Part shown: piece after piece, positions 1 to 11,140 of the stretch
How positions within the stretch are numbered: position 1 is the first letter of the stretch
How the letters are laid out: each line of letters opens with the position of its first letter
Notes under the pieces: generated by a model
The model's input: only the letters and a program-made list of their open reading frames with translations
What the model was told of the DNA's origin: nothing
Database searches by the model: none
Assembly: GCA_963678705.1 (NCBI GenBank)
Contig: OY783206.1
Coordinates: 25,493,807-25,557,806 of the forward strand
From: Panorpa germanica
Lineage: Eukaryota > Arthropoda > Insecta > Mecoptera > Panorpidae
Direction of reading: 5' to 3'
DNA length: 64,000 nt
Translations under genes and position numbers: made by a program

Positions 1-1959
1 TATTGTAATAAAAACTCAGAATTACGTTTCAATTACTTTTAACTCTTTATAGATGTATAATTATTATTGTACATTATTCTTATATTATTATTAGTTAATA
101 ATCAGAACATCGCACATCCAAGTAAACAATTTATACAGTTATTAGCCGTTATTAGAATGACAGTTAGCTATGACACTTCAGTTCCATAATAGAAAGTAGT
201 TAAAAATGCACAAAACTTAAATAGATGGCGGTAGTAAGAGCAGAAGGATTATGCGGTGAACAGAATGAAATGTCTCGGGCATGGACATCACCTGATGGAC
301 ATAAACAAACGAATCCTTCAGATACGGTTAATCCAAAAAAATCGATTAAATTAATGTTTTTAAGGAGATCCTAGTACCACCGTAGAGTAAATAATTTCCG
401 TAACAATATTATATTACTTCTTCCATGAATACATAATCTAAATACTTAGATCTAATGCCTTACGAATATATTCGCGGTTACTCATGCGGCGATGCAGTAA
501 TTGTGCAAATCTTACATCGTGTTTTGAACAGCAGAAGTAACGGATGATTGTGATTTTTTTTATTACAAAAAATGTCAATTATTTTTGTTATTTCTTCAGA
601 AACATACTATTTTTATTATTTTAATCGATGTTTTCTGAACCATATTCAATTAGAATAATAATTTTCTTTATAAGACACTTACATAACATTTTCAATCAAA
701 TACACAAATTAATGAATCCCCAAATACTTGTACGTGAAATTTCCATGTTTAAAAGTAATTATTTCTTTAAAAGCTGCGGAAACCTATCCTTATTTAATTT
801 TTTTTATTAATTATTGACTATCGTAGAACAAATTTATTAAACAATTTTGCAGCTAAATTAATGTTTATTTTTATTTCTGTTTGGATACAGTTTTAGTACA
901 AGTTCTTAGCTTCTTAAATCTAAGTTTTTAATCTAACAATATTAATAATTGAAGATGCTACATGTCCACCACATGGGCTTCATCTGAACTTCAAAACGGA
1001 AACAGGCATACAGTATCTAAAAAATTAAATGCATTTTAACAAACGTCAAATTCAGTATACTGAGATATTTTAACTTAAATAAAAGTATTATCGGTTGAGC
1101 TTCGGTTTCCTTTTGTTAAAAGGTAATTTAAAAAAGGCGTGCTGTTTTTTGAGCTTAATTGATTTAACTGATTATGTACATGCAAGCATAAACTAAATGC
1201 AGCGTGCTATACACCATACATGAGGCGTTGACAACATATAAACTGCCAACACAGTATGATGTCGAACATAAATAAATTAGATTAAAATGAAAAAAATTAA
1301 AAAGTATTTATTCATTTGTTTTTCTTATCAAAACGTATTTAATTTTTTAGATGTACGACTAATCAAACGACTTGTAGCGGTCTCGAAGTTTTTTAAAACT
1401 TAAAACTAAATAAAAATATTTTTCTTTTTCTAAAATATCTTAAATTTTCAGGGTGGCGTACCACCGTAAGAAGGGAGCCTGCTCTTTCAATTAAGAAAAA
1501 TATGTATATCATATATATTATGTTACTACGAAAAATCATTGGATTTTTTGTTTTAAGAAACAAATTGAAAATTTATTTTTTTCACACACTTTGGCGCTGA
1601 GGTTTCTATTTTCTTTTATTACAAAAATAGTTCAAATGTGTAGTAAAATACACTGAAAGTTTCACAGTGATTCGCGCCATAGTACAAAGTCTAAAGATCT
1701 GGTTATTTTCGGCGTTGTCAACAGTCTCTCTTCTTAAAAAATGATGTATAACACATGAATAGTAGAAAATTGAAACTTAAAATATAACTTCACTAATTCT
1801 AAAATAAATTTGTAAAATAAGGTAAAACACTCATATGAAAGGGTTTAGAATATCGCATTAAATGTCTATAATACATATTTGAATAAAGTATTTTAAATAA
1901 TATTTAATATATATCGTAAAATCTTGAATGTTATGTGCAGCAATGTAAGTAGTTCGAGT
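1..1959. other. A+T-rich stretch with no recognisable gene
   Basis: I see no convincing gene here. A 50-codon open stretch begins at the ATG at 225 (MAVVRAEGLCGEQNEM...) and ends at 374; it is less A+T-rich than its surroundings, but I recognise no family. The ~55 bases just before this ATG (about 185-236) resemble 5410-5470 on the same strand, which also lead into ATGGC(A/G)GTAGTA, so this is a dispersed or duplicated segment. The open frame at 628-810 is low-complexity chance sequence. Confidence 0.4.
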
Positions 1960-2200
1960 TATAGTCAACGTTTTAACTGATGATCTCAATTTTGATGATT
2001 TATCTTTAAAAATGGAGGCTAAAAACGCTTTATTATCTAAATCATCAACATTGAAGCTGGCAAACCAAATTCACCCTCAAACTAGTCAAAAAAAAAAATC
2101 AGTTTTTCTGTCAATTTAGCACATTCAGTGTCAATTCTGGATTTTGAGAATAGTCTCTTAGAAGATATCTTCATAGAAAATAGTGAGTTGTATATAATAT
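1960..2200 (+). pseudogene. Possible decayed coding fragment, unidentified
   Basis: A readable stretch with ordinary amino-acid composition runs from about 1960 (..LTDDLNFDDLSLKMEAKN..) to a run of A residues at 2088-2098. It then continues one frame over as ..VNLAHSVSILDFENSLLED.. to about 2197. The break lies in the poly-A run, which suggests an indel in an old coding exon or retrocopy. I do not recognise the family. It could be chance, but both halves look more like protein than the flanking A+T-rich DNA does. Confidence 0.25.
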
Positions 2201-2428
2201 ACTCGTACATCTCCTCTTTATTTAAATTTTTTACATTTTATAAAGCAAATTACTTTTGCGTGATAGGCAAAGACTTTGTGCTACAACTCGGTAATTTCAT
2301 AATTTAAATTTTCACAAAGGACTAATCCGAGGAGAAATGTGTGAGTAAACTAAGCACCCCCGTTTTATCGAGGTCCACTTTGCGTATTACACTTCAAGAT
2401 TTTACGGTATTGATCAGATTTAACAGGG

Positions 2429-2965
2429 TTAAGATTTTTGGACTGTATGTGTTCTCCTATGTTTAAGCGAATTACTGGCATCGGAGAAGGTTTTTTTGCA
2501 AACCTCACAACAATAAGGTTTCTCTCCTGTATGTATGCGTTCATGTCTATTTAAATTGTATCTTTGAGTAAATGCTTTCAAACAAACTGTACAAGTAAAT
2601 GGTTTTTCTCTCGAATGCATTTTCTTATGACTGATCATATTAGATCTACAAGTAAAACCCTTGTTACATAAGTCACAAATAAAATCTTTCTTAGGAGATA
2701 CTTTTTTTGGAGTTTCTTTTACAGGTGGTTCTGTATATACCGGTTTTGGGGCCAATAGGTCAACTGGTAAAACTATGTCTTTACTGAATCCTTCAGGTGT
2801 TACAAATTTACTGTTTGAGAAGTAATCTGTGAAATCTAGTCTACATTTAAAACTTTCATCGATATACTCTTTTAGTAGTCTAGGTTCACTTAAAACTTTG
2901 CTGAACGTATCACAGTACGTATCGTACGGGTTCTCGTTGACCTCCTGTTTAATGTTGTTAAACAT
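2429..2965 (-). CDS. C2H2 zinc-finger protein, three fingers (178 aa)
   Basis: A probable sequence-specific DNA-binding protein of the nucleus. The C-terminal half has three C2H2 fingers starting FICDLCNK, FTCTVCLK and YCCEVCKK, joined by H-S/T-x-EKP linkers. The N-terminus (IKQEVNENPYDTYC, then ..LLKEYIDE..) is related to the N-terminus of the larger finger gene at 9950, which has IKHEVDENPDDVYCSSC. In that gene a degenerate Cys-Cys knuckle is present; here its second cysteine is lost. IKQE fits the sumoylation consensus (hydrophobic-K-x-E). It lies opposite in orientation to the other finger genes of the cluster. Three fingers is short for this family, so it may be a contracted paralogue. 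The single exon has no visible splice acceptor close upstream, and the start is the first in-frame ATG. Confidence 0.75.
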   Translation of the reverse strand: MFNNIKQEVNENPYDTYCDTFSKVLSEPRLLKEYIDESFKCRLDFTDYFSNSKFVTPEGFSKDIVLPVDLLAPKPVYTEPPVKETPKKVSPKKDFICDLCNKGFTCRSNMISHKKMHSREKPFTCTVCLKAFTQRYNLNRHERIHTGEKPYCCEVCKKTFSDASNSLKHRRTHTVQKS

Positions 2966-4433
2966 TTTATTGATTTAATTTGACTTTTTGTAGTTCTAAG
3001 GTAGTTCCGTGTTTGATTTTATTTTCATCCCATGCAATATAATAACGCAGCTAACTTATCATTTCTGTTTCCTTTAGAAGAAGATGACCAGCCACTCTGA
3101 AATGAACCGGAACATAATATCTTTGTATATTTAAAACATATTTGAAATAATTTTATTTAAGGCGAGTCGTCTACAAAGAAGAGTGAAAGGACATGAAAGG
3201 ATCATAAACTTCGTGAAGTCATATATCTAAAATATGACTTCAAAAAGCAAGAGACGTTTAGTAAAACTAAAAACTAAACTCAGTAGGTGGGAATGACCCC
3301 AAACATTAATATAATTAACAAATATTAAAATAAGTATTATAGTAATCAAAGTTGGCCAATTTAAATAATTAAAATTTAATATATTATATTTTAAAGTTAA
3401 ATGATAAAGTAAAATCAGTGATTGTATTTACTCTGTCTATATATAAAAGCTTACAATCCCGTTCTCCTACGTATTAATAGAATAAATAACAATCCGGCTT
3501 AGCGTATATTTAAATTTTATTTATCATAAAAAAGTTCCTTTTTAATTAAAAAATGTTATCTGTTATTAACGTTCTGTGACCTATTTTATTGTTATTACAA
3601 CCATAAAATGGCCGTTTTCGGATTAATAGAATCGTAAAACTGTTTTGTATTATTAATTGGGTTGTGAACCATAAACGAATTTATATAAAACTTCACTGTA
3701 TATTTATAAAAATGCCTATTAAAACCTCAAATATCCAATTCGCAATATTATGGAAGATATTTAACATTTATTAATTATAGAAGATATTAATAGATATTTT
3801 TCCCTTTGATAATTAAAGTGGTAAAAAAATACTTCAGTTTACGATTACCATTTGCAACCTTTACTATCACTCTTAAACAAAAGAAGTGTAAAGAGATGCA
3901 ATATTGGACGTCAAAGCTATAGCAGCTGTTGAGTTGACCAATAATGTTTCTATATAATGCCATGATATACGAAAAATAAATAATATTATTTATTATAATC
4001 TATAGAGTACGTGACGTGACATTATACAACAATCAGAACAGAACGCAGTAAAACAAAATTCAAACATTAAATAGATATATATTCGTCAATTTTTTTATAT
4101 TTAATAAATTAAAATCGTCAATATCCGTTTATTGATTAAAATTTCAACAAAGAATTAAAAAATGGAACTCTAAATATGAGTTCAGAACCCAAGTCAAAAA
4201 ATAACGCTATTAAGGGTAAAACTTTGACCTATTTATGTAAAATATTATTAAGTTTTACGGTCGTAAGTGTAGAATGTTAGCAGGATATAAAATAGAGACT
4301 ATTTTTTAATGTAAAATTCTTGCATGTATTTATGCACATTGGCATTTGTCCTTTCCTTTGCCTATATTTATCGTCGTGGATTTGTACTGTGCGCATTGAT
4401 CAGTTATAAAAAAAAACAATTGCTTGGCTTCCT
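2966..4433. other. A+T-rich intergenic sequence
   Basis: No gene or recognisable repeat is seen. A TATA-like run (tatataaaag) lies near 3440, but no associated transcript can be proposed. Confidence 0.4.
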
Positions 4434-4630
4434 TTATTTTTTAAATGATGCTATACCGACCTTTACTAAATAGCAGAATCTCGTTATCTTCCAATTTATA
4501 TAGTAACCACGTACAGCAGGTATCTAAAATTTGCAAAAACTTAATATAATACTTTGAATCAGATCTTGCAATTAAAAGAACATACCTTCTGGATGTCTTG
4601 CTCATGTATCTTTCTAATGAAAACTGAAGT
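4434..4630 (-). other. Possible terminal exon pair of an unidentified gene
   Basis: On the minus strand, a 45-nt segment (4630-4586) is bounded by a polypyrimidine-AG acceptor and a GTATGT donor and reads TSVFIRKIHEQDIQK. After a 62-nt candidate intron (4585-4524, ending TTTTAG) the phase-0 frame resumes at 4523 as IPAVRGYYINWK.. and stops at 4434-4436, with an AATAAA at the stop. The intron length is typical of insects. No upstream exon was found and the family is not recognised. The alternative is a chance unspliced frame across the same bases. Confidence 0.2.
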
Positions 4631-6040
4631 CTGTAAAAAAAATACAAATAATCAAATAAATAAATATTAGTATTGTGACCACAAATTATAATGAAATATT
4701 ATACAATAGATAAATTTGTGTCTGCGTTTAAGAAAATACCCTGAACAGAACTTTTAAAAAAAAAATTAAGCAAACTTTTCTTTCATTAAAATTTCTTGAA
4801 TAATAAAAGGTCACGATGTTAACAAACGTATTGGTTAGTCAATACTTTGAGTTATTTGTTATGTTATGTTTTGAACATAAATAAAAAACTAATTAGTGAT
4901 GTTATCTTAAACAAAAATACATACAAATAATAAATAAATATACAACTGAAGGAAGAAGGGTAAATATCGTAAATAATATGAATGTCAAAACTTGATCTAT
5001 TAAACGTCATGTTAGTTCGATTAGACTTCAACAAAGCTATTAAAATTGTTAAATAAATAATTTACAACCATAATGTTAATCAAAATTTTATTCTTTATAC
5101 CAATAAATGTCATGCTGGCTATATTTGCGTTTACAAATTAATAATTACTTGTCATTAATAGCAGAATAGGAAAAAAACACTTACGGAAAAAGGTTATGTT
5201 TGACTTCCTACAACAAAATAACAAATTCTTTTATAGTTATAATGCCACAACTTCTAAAAATTTGATTTTAATTTCTTTTTACAATTCAATTATAATTATT
5301 CCACATGGGTTTTGTTTTATTTTTGTTTGTTATTAAAAGAATATTATCAAACAGTACTACAATACAATATGTGTAATTACATTTAGAATGACGTTTTATG
5401 AAGATTACGGTCGATAATAAAAAGTAGTTAAAAATACACAAAGAATAAATAGATGGCAGTAGTACTAACATCATTATTATAGAGAGCTAATTTAAAAATA
5501 GCAAATATGAATGAATATGAAATATGAACTAACATAAATTAATAAATTTAGGGAACACGTAATAATATTTTTAAGTTTTATTTAATTTATTTAACGTCGG
5601 CCTATTTCCGATGCTGAGTTGTATTACCGACAAAGGGTGCCGATGTATTAACTTACATGTTACTTTGGTTAAGACGTGTTGTACAACCACTTTCAACAAA
5701 TATTGAAAAACGCACCTATTTTGCACTGAACTTCATTTATTTGACATTTGACAGCAACATGTGGCATTATTAATAGGAGATTGTGTAAATTTAATTTAAT
5801 ATATCCTTGCAATAAAATAAGTTATAGTATTAAACTGTCATACTGTTGAAGACCGTGTTTATTTCCAATTATATTTTACCTTTCATACATAATAAAAACG
5901 AATATAACCACTGTTCATAAGTAGTTATTGACTAATGTAAGAGTTTGACATACTCATTTTAGCAACTTAAGCAATAAATCTTAGTTTTGTTTATCATAGA
6001 TGCTTATAAAAATTGTATGTATTTGTATATGTCTTTGTAG
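4631..6040. other. A+T-rich intergenic sequence upstream of the eight-finger gene
   Basis: No gene is seen. Bases 5410-5470 resemble 185-236 (shared AGTAGTTAAAAAT.CACAAA and ATAGATGGC.GTAGTA). A splice acceptor (ttgtag) ends at 6040 just before the downstream zinc-finger coding exon, so an upstream noncoding exon probably lies in this stretch. Confidence 0.4.
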
Positions 6041-6047
6041 TATTCAA

Positions 6048-7082
6048 ATGAAAATGGAGGATTGCTTGGTCAAAGAAGAAATGATATCGCAGCCAATGTA
6101 CAGAGAGGAATTAATAATTGAAATTAAACAAGAACCCTGCGACACTACAGAGAAGAAAGGCAAAGAGGAAGATGCTGCTAGTTTGACTTCCTGTCTAAGC
6201 TGTTCTGAAGTTTTCAGTAATTCTACACTTTTAAAAAAACATTTGGAAACAAATACTACATGTAAAACATTTGCTCTTAATTTAAATATTATCCAAATAG
6301 ATAAACCAACATCAAATTCTACTCGAAAAGAACTAGACAATTTTTTAAAATCGCACAAAACTGTGAAAGCTTTCACTTGTAATATTTGTAACAAGTCCTT
6401 TTCACATGTACGCACTCTAGTTTCTCACAATCGATCTCATTTTGTACCCAAACCGTACCCCTGTGATGTATGCAGTTTTGCATTTATTTCAGGAAGTAAA
6501 TTAAAAGCTCATAAACGAACACATTCTGGAGAGAAACCATATACATGTAGTACATGTAACAAATCGTTTAGTCAAATAAATAATTTATCGCGTCATCAAG
6601 TAACACACACTGGTGAAAAGATTTACTCGTGTGATATTTGTGGTAAATCCTATACACAATCAAGCACTTTAATTTCACATAAACGAAAACATACGGGTGA
6701 AAAACCATTCGTTTGTGATATTTGTTCAAAACGTTTTACCTTGAACAGCAGATTAGTTGTACATAAAAGAATACATTCTGAAGAAAAGCCTTACCGTTGT
6801 AATTTTTGTGGTAAAAGTTTTGCACTACCAACTGCCTTGGAAAGACATGCACGCACGCATACTGGTGAAAAACCTTATATGTGTGATCTATGTGAAAAGT
6901 CATTTAGCGGAAAGAATAATTTAATTGTGCATATGCGAATGCATGAAAGGAAATCATTTATTTGTGAAATATGTAAAAAATGTTTCACTACTAAACATAA
7001 ATGTGTTGTACATGAGCGATCTCATAAAAGTAATTTAATTTCACTCAATGTAACAAAGTATGTAGAAAGCAATTGTATGTAA
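6048..7082 (+). CDS. C2H2 zinc-finger protein, eight fingers (344 aa)
   Basis: A probable nuclear DNA-binding regulator. Residues about 109-329 carry eight consecutive C2H2 fingers (FTCNICNK, YPCDVCSF, YTCSTCNK, YSCDICGK, FVCDICSK, YRCNFCGK, YMCDLCEK, FICEICKK), mostly with TGEKP-type linkers. A degenerate Cys-Cys knuckle (CLSCSEVF) precedes them. The acidic N-terminus contains IEIKQEP, a sumoylation-type IKQE motif shared with neighbouring finger genes. The frame is open from 6000, but the upstream part reads through a splice acceptor (ttgtag ending 6040), so I start at the ATG at 6048 (MKMEDCLVKEE). This is the most regular finger array of the cluster. I see no association domain such as ZAD, KRAB or BTB. 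Confidence 0.85.
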   Translation: MKMEDCLVKEEMISQPMYREELIIEIKQEPCDTTEKKGKEEDAASLTSCLSCSEVFSNSTLLKKHLETNTTCKTFALNLNIIQIDKPTSNSTRKELDNFLKSHKTVKAFTCNICNKSFSHVRTLVSHNRSHFVPKPYPCDVCSFAFISGSKLKAHKRTHSGEKPYTCSTCNKSFSQINNLSRHQVTHTGEKIYSCDICGKSYTQSSTLISHKRKHTGEKPFVCDICSKRFTLNSRLVVHKRIHSEEKPYRCNFCGKSFALPTALERHARTHTGEKPYMCDLCEKSFSGKNNLIVHMRMHERKSFICEICKKCFTTKHKCVVHERSHKSNLISLNVTKYVESNCM

Positions 7083-7404
7083 CATAGCAATTGTAGATTG
7101 AATCACACCGTGAAGAATATTGAAAAGTGTGCTACAGTTCTTTCTTGTTCGTTTTATAATCTATTAATGTTTAAGCTTTAGAACTGTGTCGAAAAGATCA
7201 ATGTATATATTTTAAGCATTTAATATAATATATCCATGTATAAAATTGTCATCAATATTTCAATCAATATTAATTTATTAGTCTATATACTTTAGTCACT
7301 GATAAGTATCATTTTAACCTCTCATTCCCTTTTAGCAGTGTTTTAGTTTTTATTTTGAATATATTTAGTGCGTCAGTAATATATTAGCTGGATCAAATAC
7401 AAAG
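7083..7404. other. 3' flank of the eight-finger gene
   Basis: A+T-rich sequence that probably includes the 3' UTR of the preceding zinc-finger gene. No other feature is seen. Confidence 0.4.
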
Positions 7405-7650
7405 GGTAAAAGAAGCCCACTGACATAAAAAGATTGAGGAGGAGTTGTGAGTCAATGGAGCTCGACTTTTTCATTGCTTGCGAATCATTTTCCTCCGAGT
7501 GATTCCTTCAAGGGTGCGAACAAAAAATAGTCACATTGGCATAAGTCTGGATAATAAGGAGGGTGTTCGAGGGTTTCCTCAGCCCATTTCTTCGTATTTT
7601 TTAAAACTAAAGCAGTTTGTGTTTGGGAATGATACTTTATAGCTCTGCGA
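7405..7650 (-). pseudogene. Mariner transposase fragment (decayed)
   Basis: Read on the minus strand, the sequence gives W-A-E-E-T-L-E-HPPYYPDLCQCDYFLF..LK, interrupted by stops and frameshifts. HPPYSPDL-x-P-x-D-YFLF is the diagnostic C-terminal catalytic block of mariner transposases, and the final catalytic Asp lies in CDYFLF. Beyond one frameshift, QSFY-x-SG resembles the next conserved mariner segment. Only about 240 bp survives, so it is inactive. I see no terminal inverted repeats. Confidence 0.7.
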
Positions 7651-7914
7651 AAATTAATTATATCTATTAAGTAAATGCCGGTAGCTAATATAACCAGTTT
7701 TTCATCATCTCTACTTTTTATTTATTATATGGTTTCGCGGGTAAATTTAAAACTCTGTATACGTATTATATTTTAAACACTTTTATATAATTAAAATATT
7801 AAATCTTAAAATTTGAAAAATTATAACGAATATTTATTTCATTTAATATTTTTGCCTTTATTTCATTTAAGGAACATGAAACTAAACTTAACCCATTTTT
7901 AACTTCCCAATAAT

Positions 7915-8190
7915 GTTTATTCTTCTTCTTAGTACCTCCGCCATCCCTCTCCTACCTTCCTTGTTACTTGTCCGCAGTTCATTTCAGTGACATCCTTTAT
8001 TTCTTTACTGCTACTCTCCGTTTTGATCTACTTGCTTCCTTTTTCTCTGTACTTCCTTTCGTTGCCTCTTTCATCAGCTCCTTTATCTTTCACTGTTTAT
8101 TTTACCATCACATGTCTCTTTTATGTGCTCCAACATCTCTATTTCTTTCTTGCATATTCTTTCCAACCTTTCCTTATTACATAAAAAAGA
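7915..8190 (-). pseudogene. 3' fragment of an R1-like non-LTR retrotransposon (antisense)
   Basis: This pyrimidine-rich tract looks like nothing on the plus strand. On the minus strand it reads a broken version of the 3' end of the element at 60.3-61.1 kb: EMLEHIKETC..K..SER here against TLEHSKFECKEKVASER there, and GMAEVLRRR against WMAEIVRRK. The plus-strand open frames over it are shadows. It abuts a decayed zinc-finger fragment. Confidence 0.5.
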
Positions 8191-8194
8191 AATG

Positions 8195-8398
8195 TACGGA
8201 AATACTAATGATGTCTACTATTATAATTGCAGAAAAGTATTTCATGAACCTAACCTCTTAAAGAAGGATATTGATGAATATTATAAGAGTAGTATAACAC
8301 AAGATGATACTAATGATGAGCTCTTTACTATCAACACAACAAAAACTGAAAAACATTTTAAACCAATTATTGAAAAACATTCCCGAATAGCAATATAA
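8195..8398 (+). pseudogene. Remnant of a C2H2 zinc-finger gene N-terminus
   Basis: The frame GNTNDVYYYNCRKVF..LLKKDIDEYY aligns with the N-terminal region of the gene at 9950 (NPDDVYCSSCDNVF..LLREHIEEH), with the knuckle cysteines partly lost. It ends at a stop before any finger, so it is a truncated paralogue about 1.7 kb upstream of the intact gene. It reads openly to the stop at 8398 but has no credible start codon, because the upstream frame runs into retrotransposon sequence. Confidence 0.6.
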
Positions 8399-9034
8399 TT
8401 TAAGTCACGATAAAAATAATGAATAAGGGTTCCATCTATTAACAAAAAGCAATACTACTAACTTCAACTATATCAAAATAAGTACTGTCAAGAATAACAA
8501 GAAGAAGAAATTATTAAAATAAGAAAATAATCAATATTTTATTATAGTCTTCTGCGTTCATTTAAGAAAGGTAATAGAATTATCAAACCGAAAGATCAAC
8601 TTGTTCAAATGGAATAATAGAATAACAACTGCAATTTATATTTGCATCAATATAAATATAATTAGTTTTGCAAAAATTTATACGTGACATTGAAATTTGG
8701 AACAAAAGTGACATCAAATACGAAGGTACAGGGATGTAGTCAAAATTTAATTTTTCATTTCTTGTGTGACGTGATATGTCTTTATCAATATCTGACAATC
8801 GTTTACAAATGTGTTACAACTCTTGCGCTGTAGCTGGTTAGAGACAAATCTGTATCTACCGATTTAGTTATTTTAATTTCTTCTTACTTCCCCCGTGATC
8901 GATGGGTATTTCAAAGTCCTGACTTGCATATTATCTCAATATTGGATTGTGAACTGATATATCACATTTCGATTTTTTAATTGGGTGGTGATACGACAGT
9001 CAACTTCATCAATATATAAATAGCTTTATATAAA
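8399..9034. other. Intergenic sequence, nothing recognised
   Basis: A+T-rich sequence between the zinc-finger remnant and a MITE-1 copy. The open frame at 8583-8798 (minus) has no recognisable features. Confidence 0.4.
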
Positions 9035-9714
9035 TGAGCTTCTGACCTCATTTTTTAGTGGTCGATTTTTCAATTGTTGATTGAAATTGATGTTAAAAAA
9101 TGTGTATTGGCGTGTCTATTTTATTAAATATGTAAATGTTGACGGAGATATAGTAATTAAAAGCTTGTATTATAGTTTTAGCGCTAGAAATGGTCGGCCA
9201 TATTTATATGACGTAAAATGCATTTTAACGTCAGCTATTTGTTGAGTAAGTCAGTGCTGTGGTAATGTTTTGTAGCTGTTGGTAGTCGAAATAATCAAGT
9301 CAAGTCAAAAAATAATAAGTTTTTATTTTATTTAACCCTGTTACGGCAAACATAATATTGTAATTTTATTATTCCTTGAAATAGCTGTAAATAATATTTG
9401 ATATTTTGATATATAAACCTGTATGTAAACCTATATGTAACCTGTAAACTTGCCAGAGTTCTATCTTGAATATGCTATCTCTTTTACGCTCTGTTGTATA
9501 AAAGAGATAGCAAAAGTGATGTCACATGCAGTTGGAATGTGTACAACGTTGAATCCCTTTAATAATTAAAGAGAAAAATTGACTTTTTAATTGTTAATAT
9601 CTCCTGAAATATAAAGAGTTATTAAAAAATAATTAGACATTTGTGGTTCTAGTAACCAATTTTATCAATATATAGGACAGTTTTATAGAAATTAAGACAT
9701 AGGACACAAGCCCA
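9035..9714 (+). mobile_element. MITE-1 copy (non-autonomous TIR element), near full length
   Basis: One of several copies in this window of a ~0.64-0.68 kb noncoding element. The consensus starts TGGGCTTGTGTCCTCA and ends in the inverse (AGGACACAAGCCCA). Here the left end is diverged (TGAGCTTCTGACCTCA) and the right end is intact. Internal landmarks are GTGGTCGATTTTTCAATTG, TTGACGGAGATATA, TTTAGCGCTAGAAATGG and GTTGAATCCCTTTAATAAT. No coding capacity is seen. Superfamily is not assignable: the base before the left end is A and the base after the right end is T in most copies, and no clear target duplication is seen. Confidence 0.75.
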
Positions 9715-9949
9715 TTCAGTTATGGTTCACAACCTAAATAAAATGTTATTATTATTAGAATCCGAGAATGTTATTTTATTCGTCTTATTACAAGACCTTG
9801 ATGCTACGGGAAAAGAGATACTTCAACGTCAGTATATTGTTTTTAAACTCATCTAATTTTAAAATAAGTTCTTAGCTTTTTGTAGATTACATATTTAAAA
9901 ATACGAAGTTCTTAATTATTTTAGGTATTCTACTCATCTCCTCTTCAAA

Positions 9950-11140
9950 ATGGCGCACTGTACCTATATGGTGTTGTCAGATATTAACATTAAATTTGAA
10001 ATAGGCTCCGAGAGTCTTCTGGTTTATGGTGAAAATAAAATCAAGCAGGAAGTTCTTGACGAGTACGAAGAGAAGAGTCCTTACATCGAGCACGATTGTT
10101 GTAACATCAAACACGAGGTAGATGAAAATCCCGATGACGTGTACTGTAGTAGTTGCGACAATGTGTTTAGCGCGCCTCATCTGTTAAGAGAGCATATCGA
10201 AGAACATGCCGAATGCAACATTGATTTGGCGAATGACTTCTTAAACAATAAAACATCATCGCGTTGTAACACATTACCAGTTGTCGTACTAACCTCTAAA
10301 ACAGCAGGCATCGAATCACACTTAAGACCTCATAAAAAAACATCTCTTAAGAATAATTTTATGTGTGACGTATGTGACAAAGGTTTCTCTTATAGGTCTG
10401 AAATGACTGCCCATAAACGAAAACATTCAGGAGAAAAACCGTTTTCTTGCGAAGTTTGTAACAAAACTTTTTCTCAAAAGAGCCATTTAATAAGACATAT
10501 ACGTATACATTTAGGAGAAAAGCCTTATTCCTGCGATATTTGCAAGAAAACATTTGGTGAGAATAGTACCTTAATTAGACATAAGAAAATACATACTAGA
10601 GAAAAACCTACCTGTAAAAAGTCTCTCGCTTACAGGAATAGTTTAGTAACGCACAAACGTAAACACGCTGGAGAAAACCCTTATTCCTGCAATATTATAT
10701 CTGTTAAGAAGATTTTCATGTGTGAGATATGTAACAAAGATTTTTCGTATAGGTCTGCATTGATTGCTCATAAGCGAAAACATTCAGGAAAAAACTCGTT
10801 TTCTTGTGAAGTTTGTAAGAAAACTTTTTCTCAGAAAAACAGTTTAAATACTCATAAACATATACATTCTGGAGAAAAGCCTTATTCTTGCGATATTTGC
10901 AAGAAATCATTTAGTTGCATTAGTGGATTAAATAAACATAGAAGAATACATACTGGAGAAAAACCTTATTGCTGCGGTACTTGTAAAAAGTCTTTTACAT
11001 ACAGCAATAGCTTAGTAATACACAAACGTAAACACTCTGGAGAAAAGCCTTATTCCTGCAATATTTGTAATAAATTATTTACAGATTCTAGTAATTTAGC
11101 TAAACATAAAAGAAGATTACATACTAGAGAAAACCCATAA
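9950..11140 (+). CDS. C2H2 zinc-finger protein with an internally duplicated finger block (396 aa)
   Basis: A probable DNA-binding regulator. The N-terminus has two sumoylation-type motifs (IKQE near residue 31, IKHE near 53) and a degenerate Cys-Cys knuckle (YCSSCDNVF). From about residue 137 come eight complete C2H2 fingers and one broken finger plus a stub. The first block (FMCDVCDK, FSCEVCNK, YSCDICKK, a finger reduced to TCKKSLAYRN, then YSCNI) is closely matched by the second (FMCEICNK, FSCEVCKK, YSCDICKK, YCCGTCKK, YSCNICNK), so a four- to five-finger block was tandemly duplicated in frame. In the first block the fourth finger has lost about four codons including a zinc-binding Cys, and the fifth stops after YSCNI at the duplication joint. 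The final finger has an extra residue before its last His (KHKRRLH). An acceptor (ttttag) lies upstream of the ATG at 9950. Confidence 0.85.
   Translation: MAHCTYMVLSDINIKFEIGSESLLVYGENKIKQEVLDEYEEKSPYIEHDCCNIKHEVDENPDDVYCSSCDNVFSAPHLLREHIEEHAECNIDLANDFLNNKTSSRCNTLPVVVLTSKTAGIESHLRPHKKTSLKNNFMCDVCDKGFSYRSEMTAHKRKHSGEKPFSCEVCNKTFSQKSHLIRHIRIHLGEKPYSCDICKKTFGENSTLIRHKKIHTREKPTCKKSLAYRNSLVTHKRKHAGENPYSCNIISVKKIFMCEICNKDFSYRSALIAHKRKHSGKNSFSCEVCKKTFSQKNSLNTHKHIHSGEKPYSCDICKKSFSCISGLNKHRRIHTGEKPYCCGTCKKSFTYSNSLVIHKRKHSGEKPYSCNICNKLFTDSSNLAKHKRRLHTRENP

Noticed and set aside
7968..8194. Plus-strand open frames, Ser/Phe-rich
   Set aside because: Antisense of an R1-like retrotransposon fragment; pyrimidine-rich shadow.
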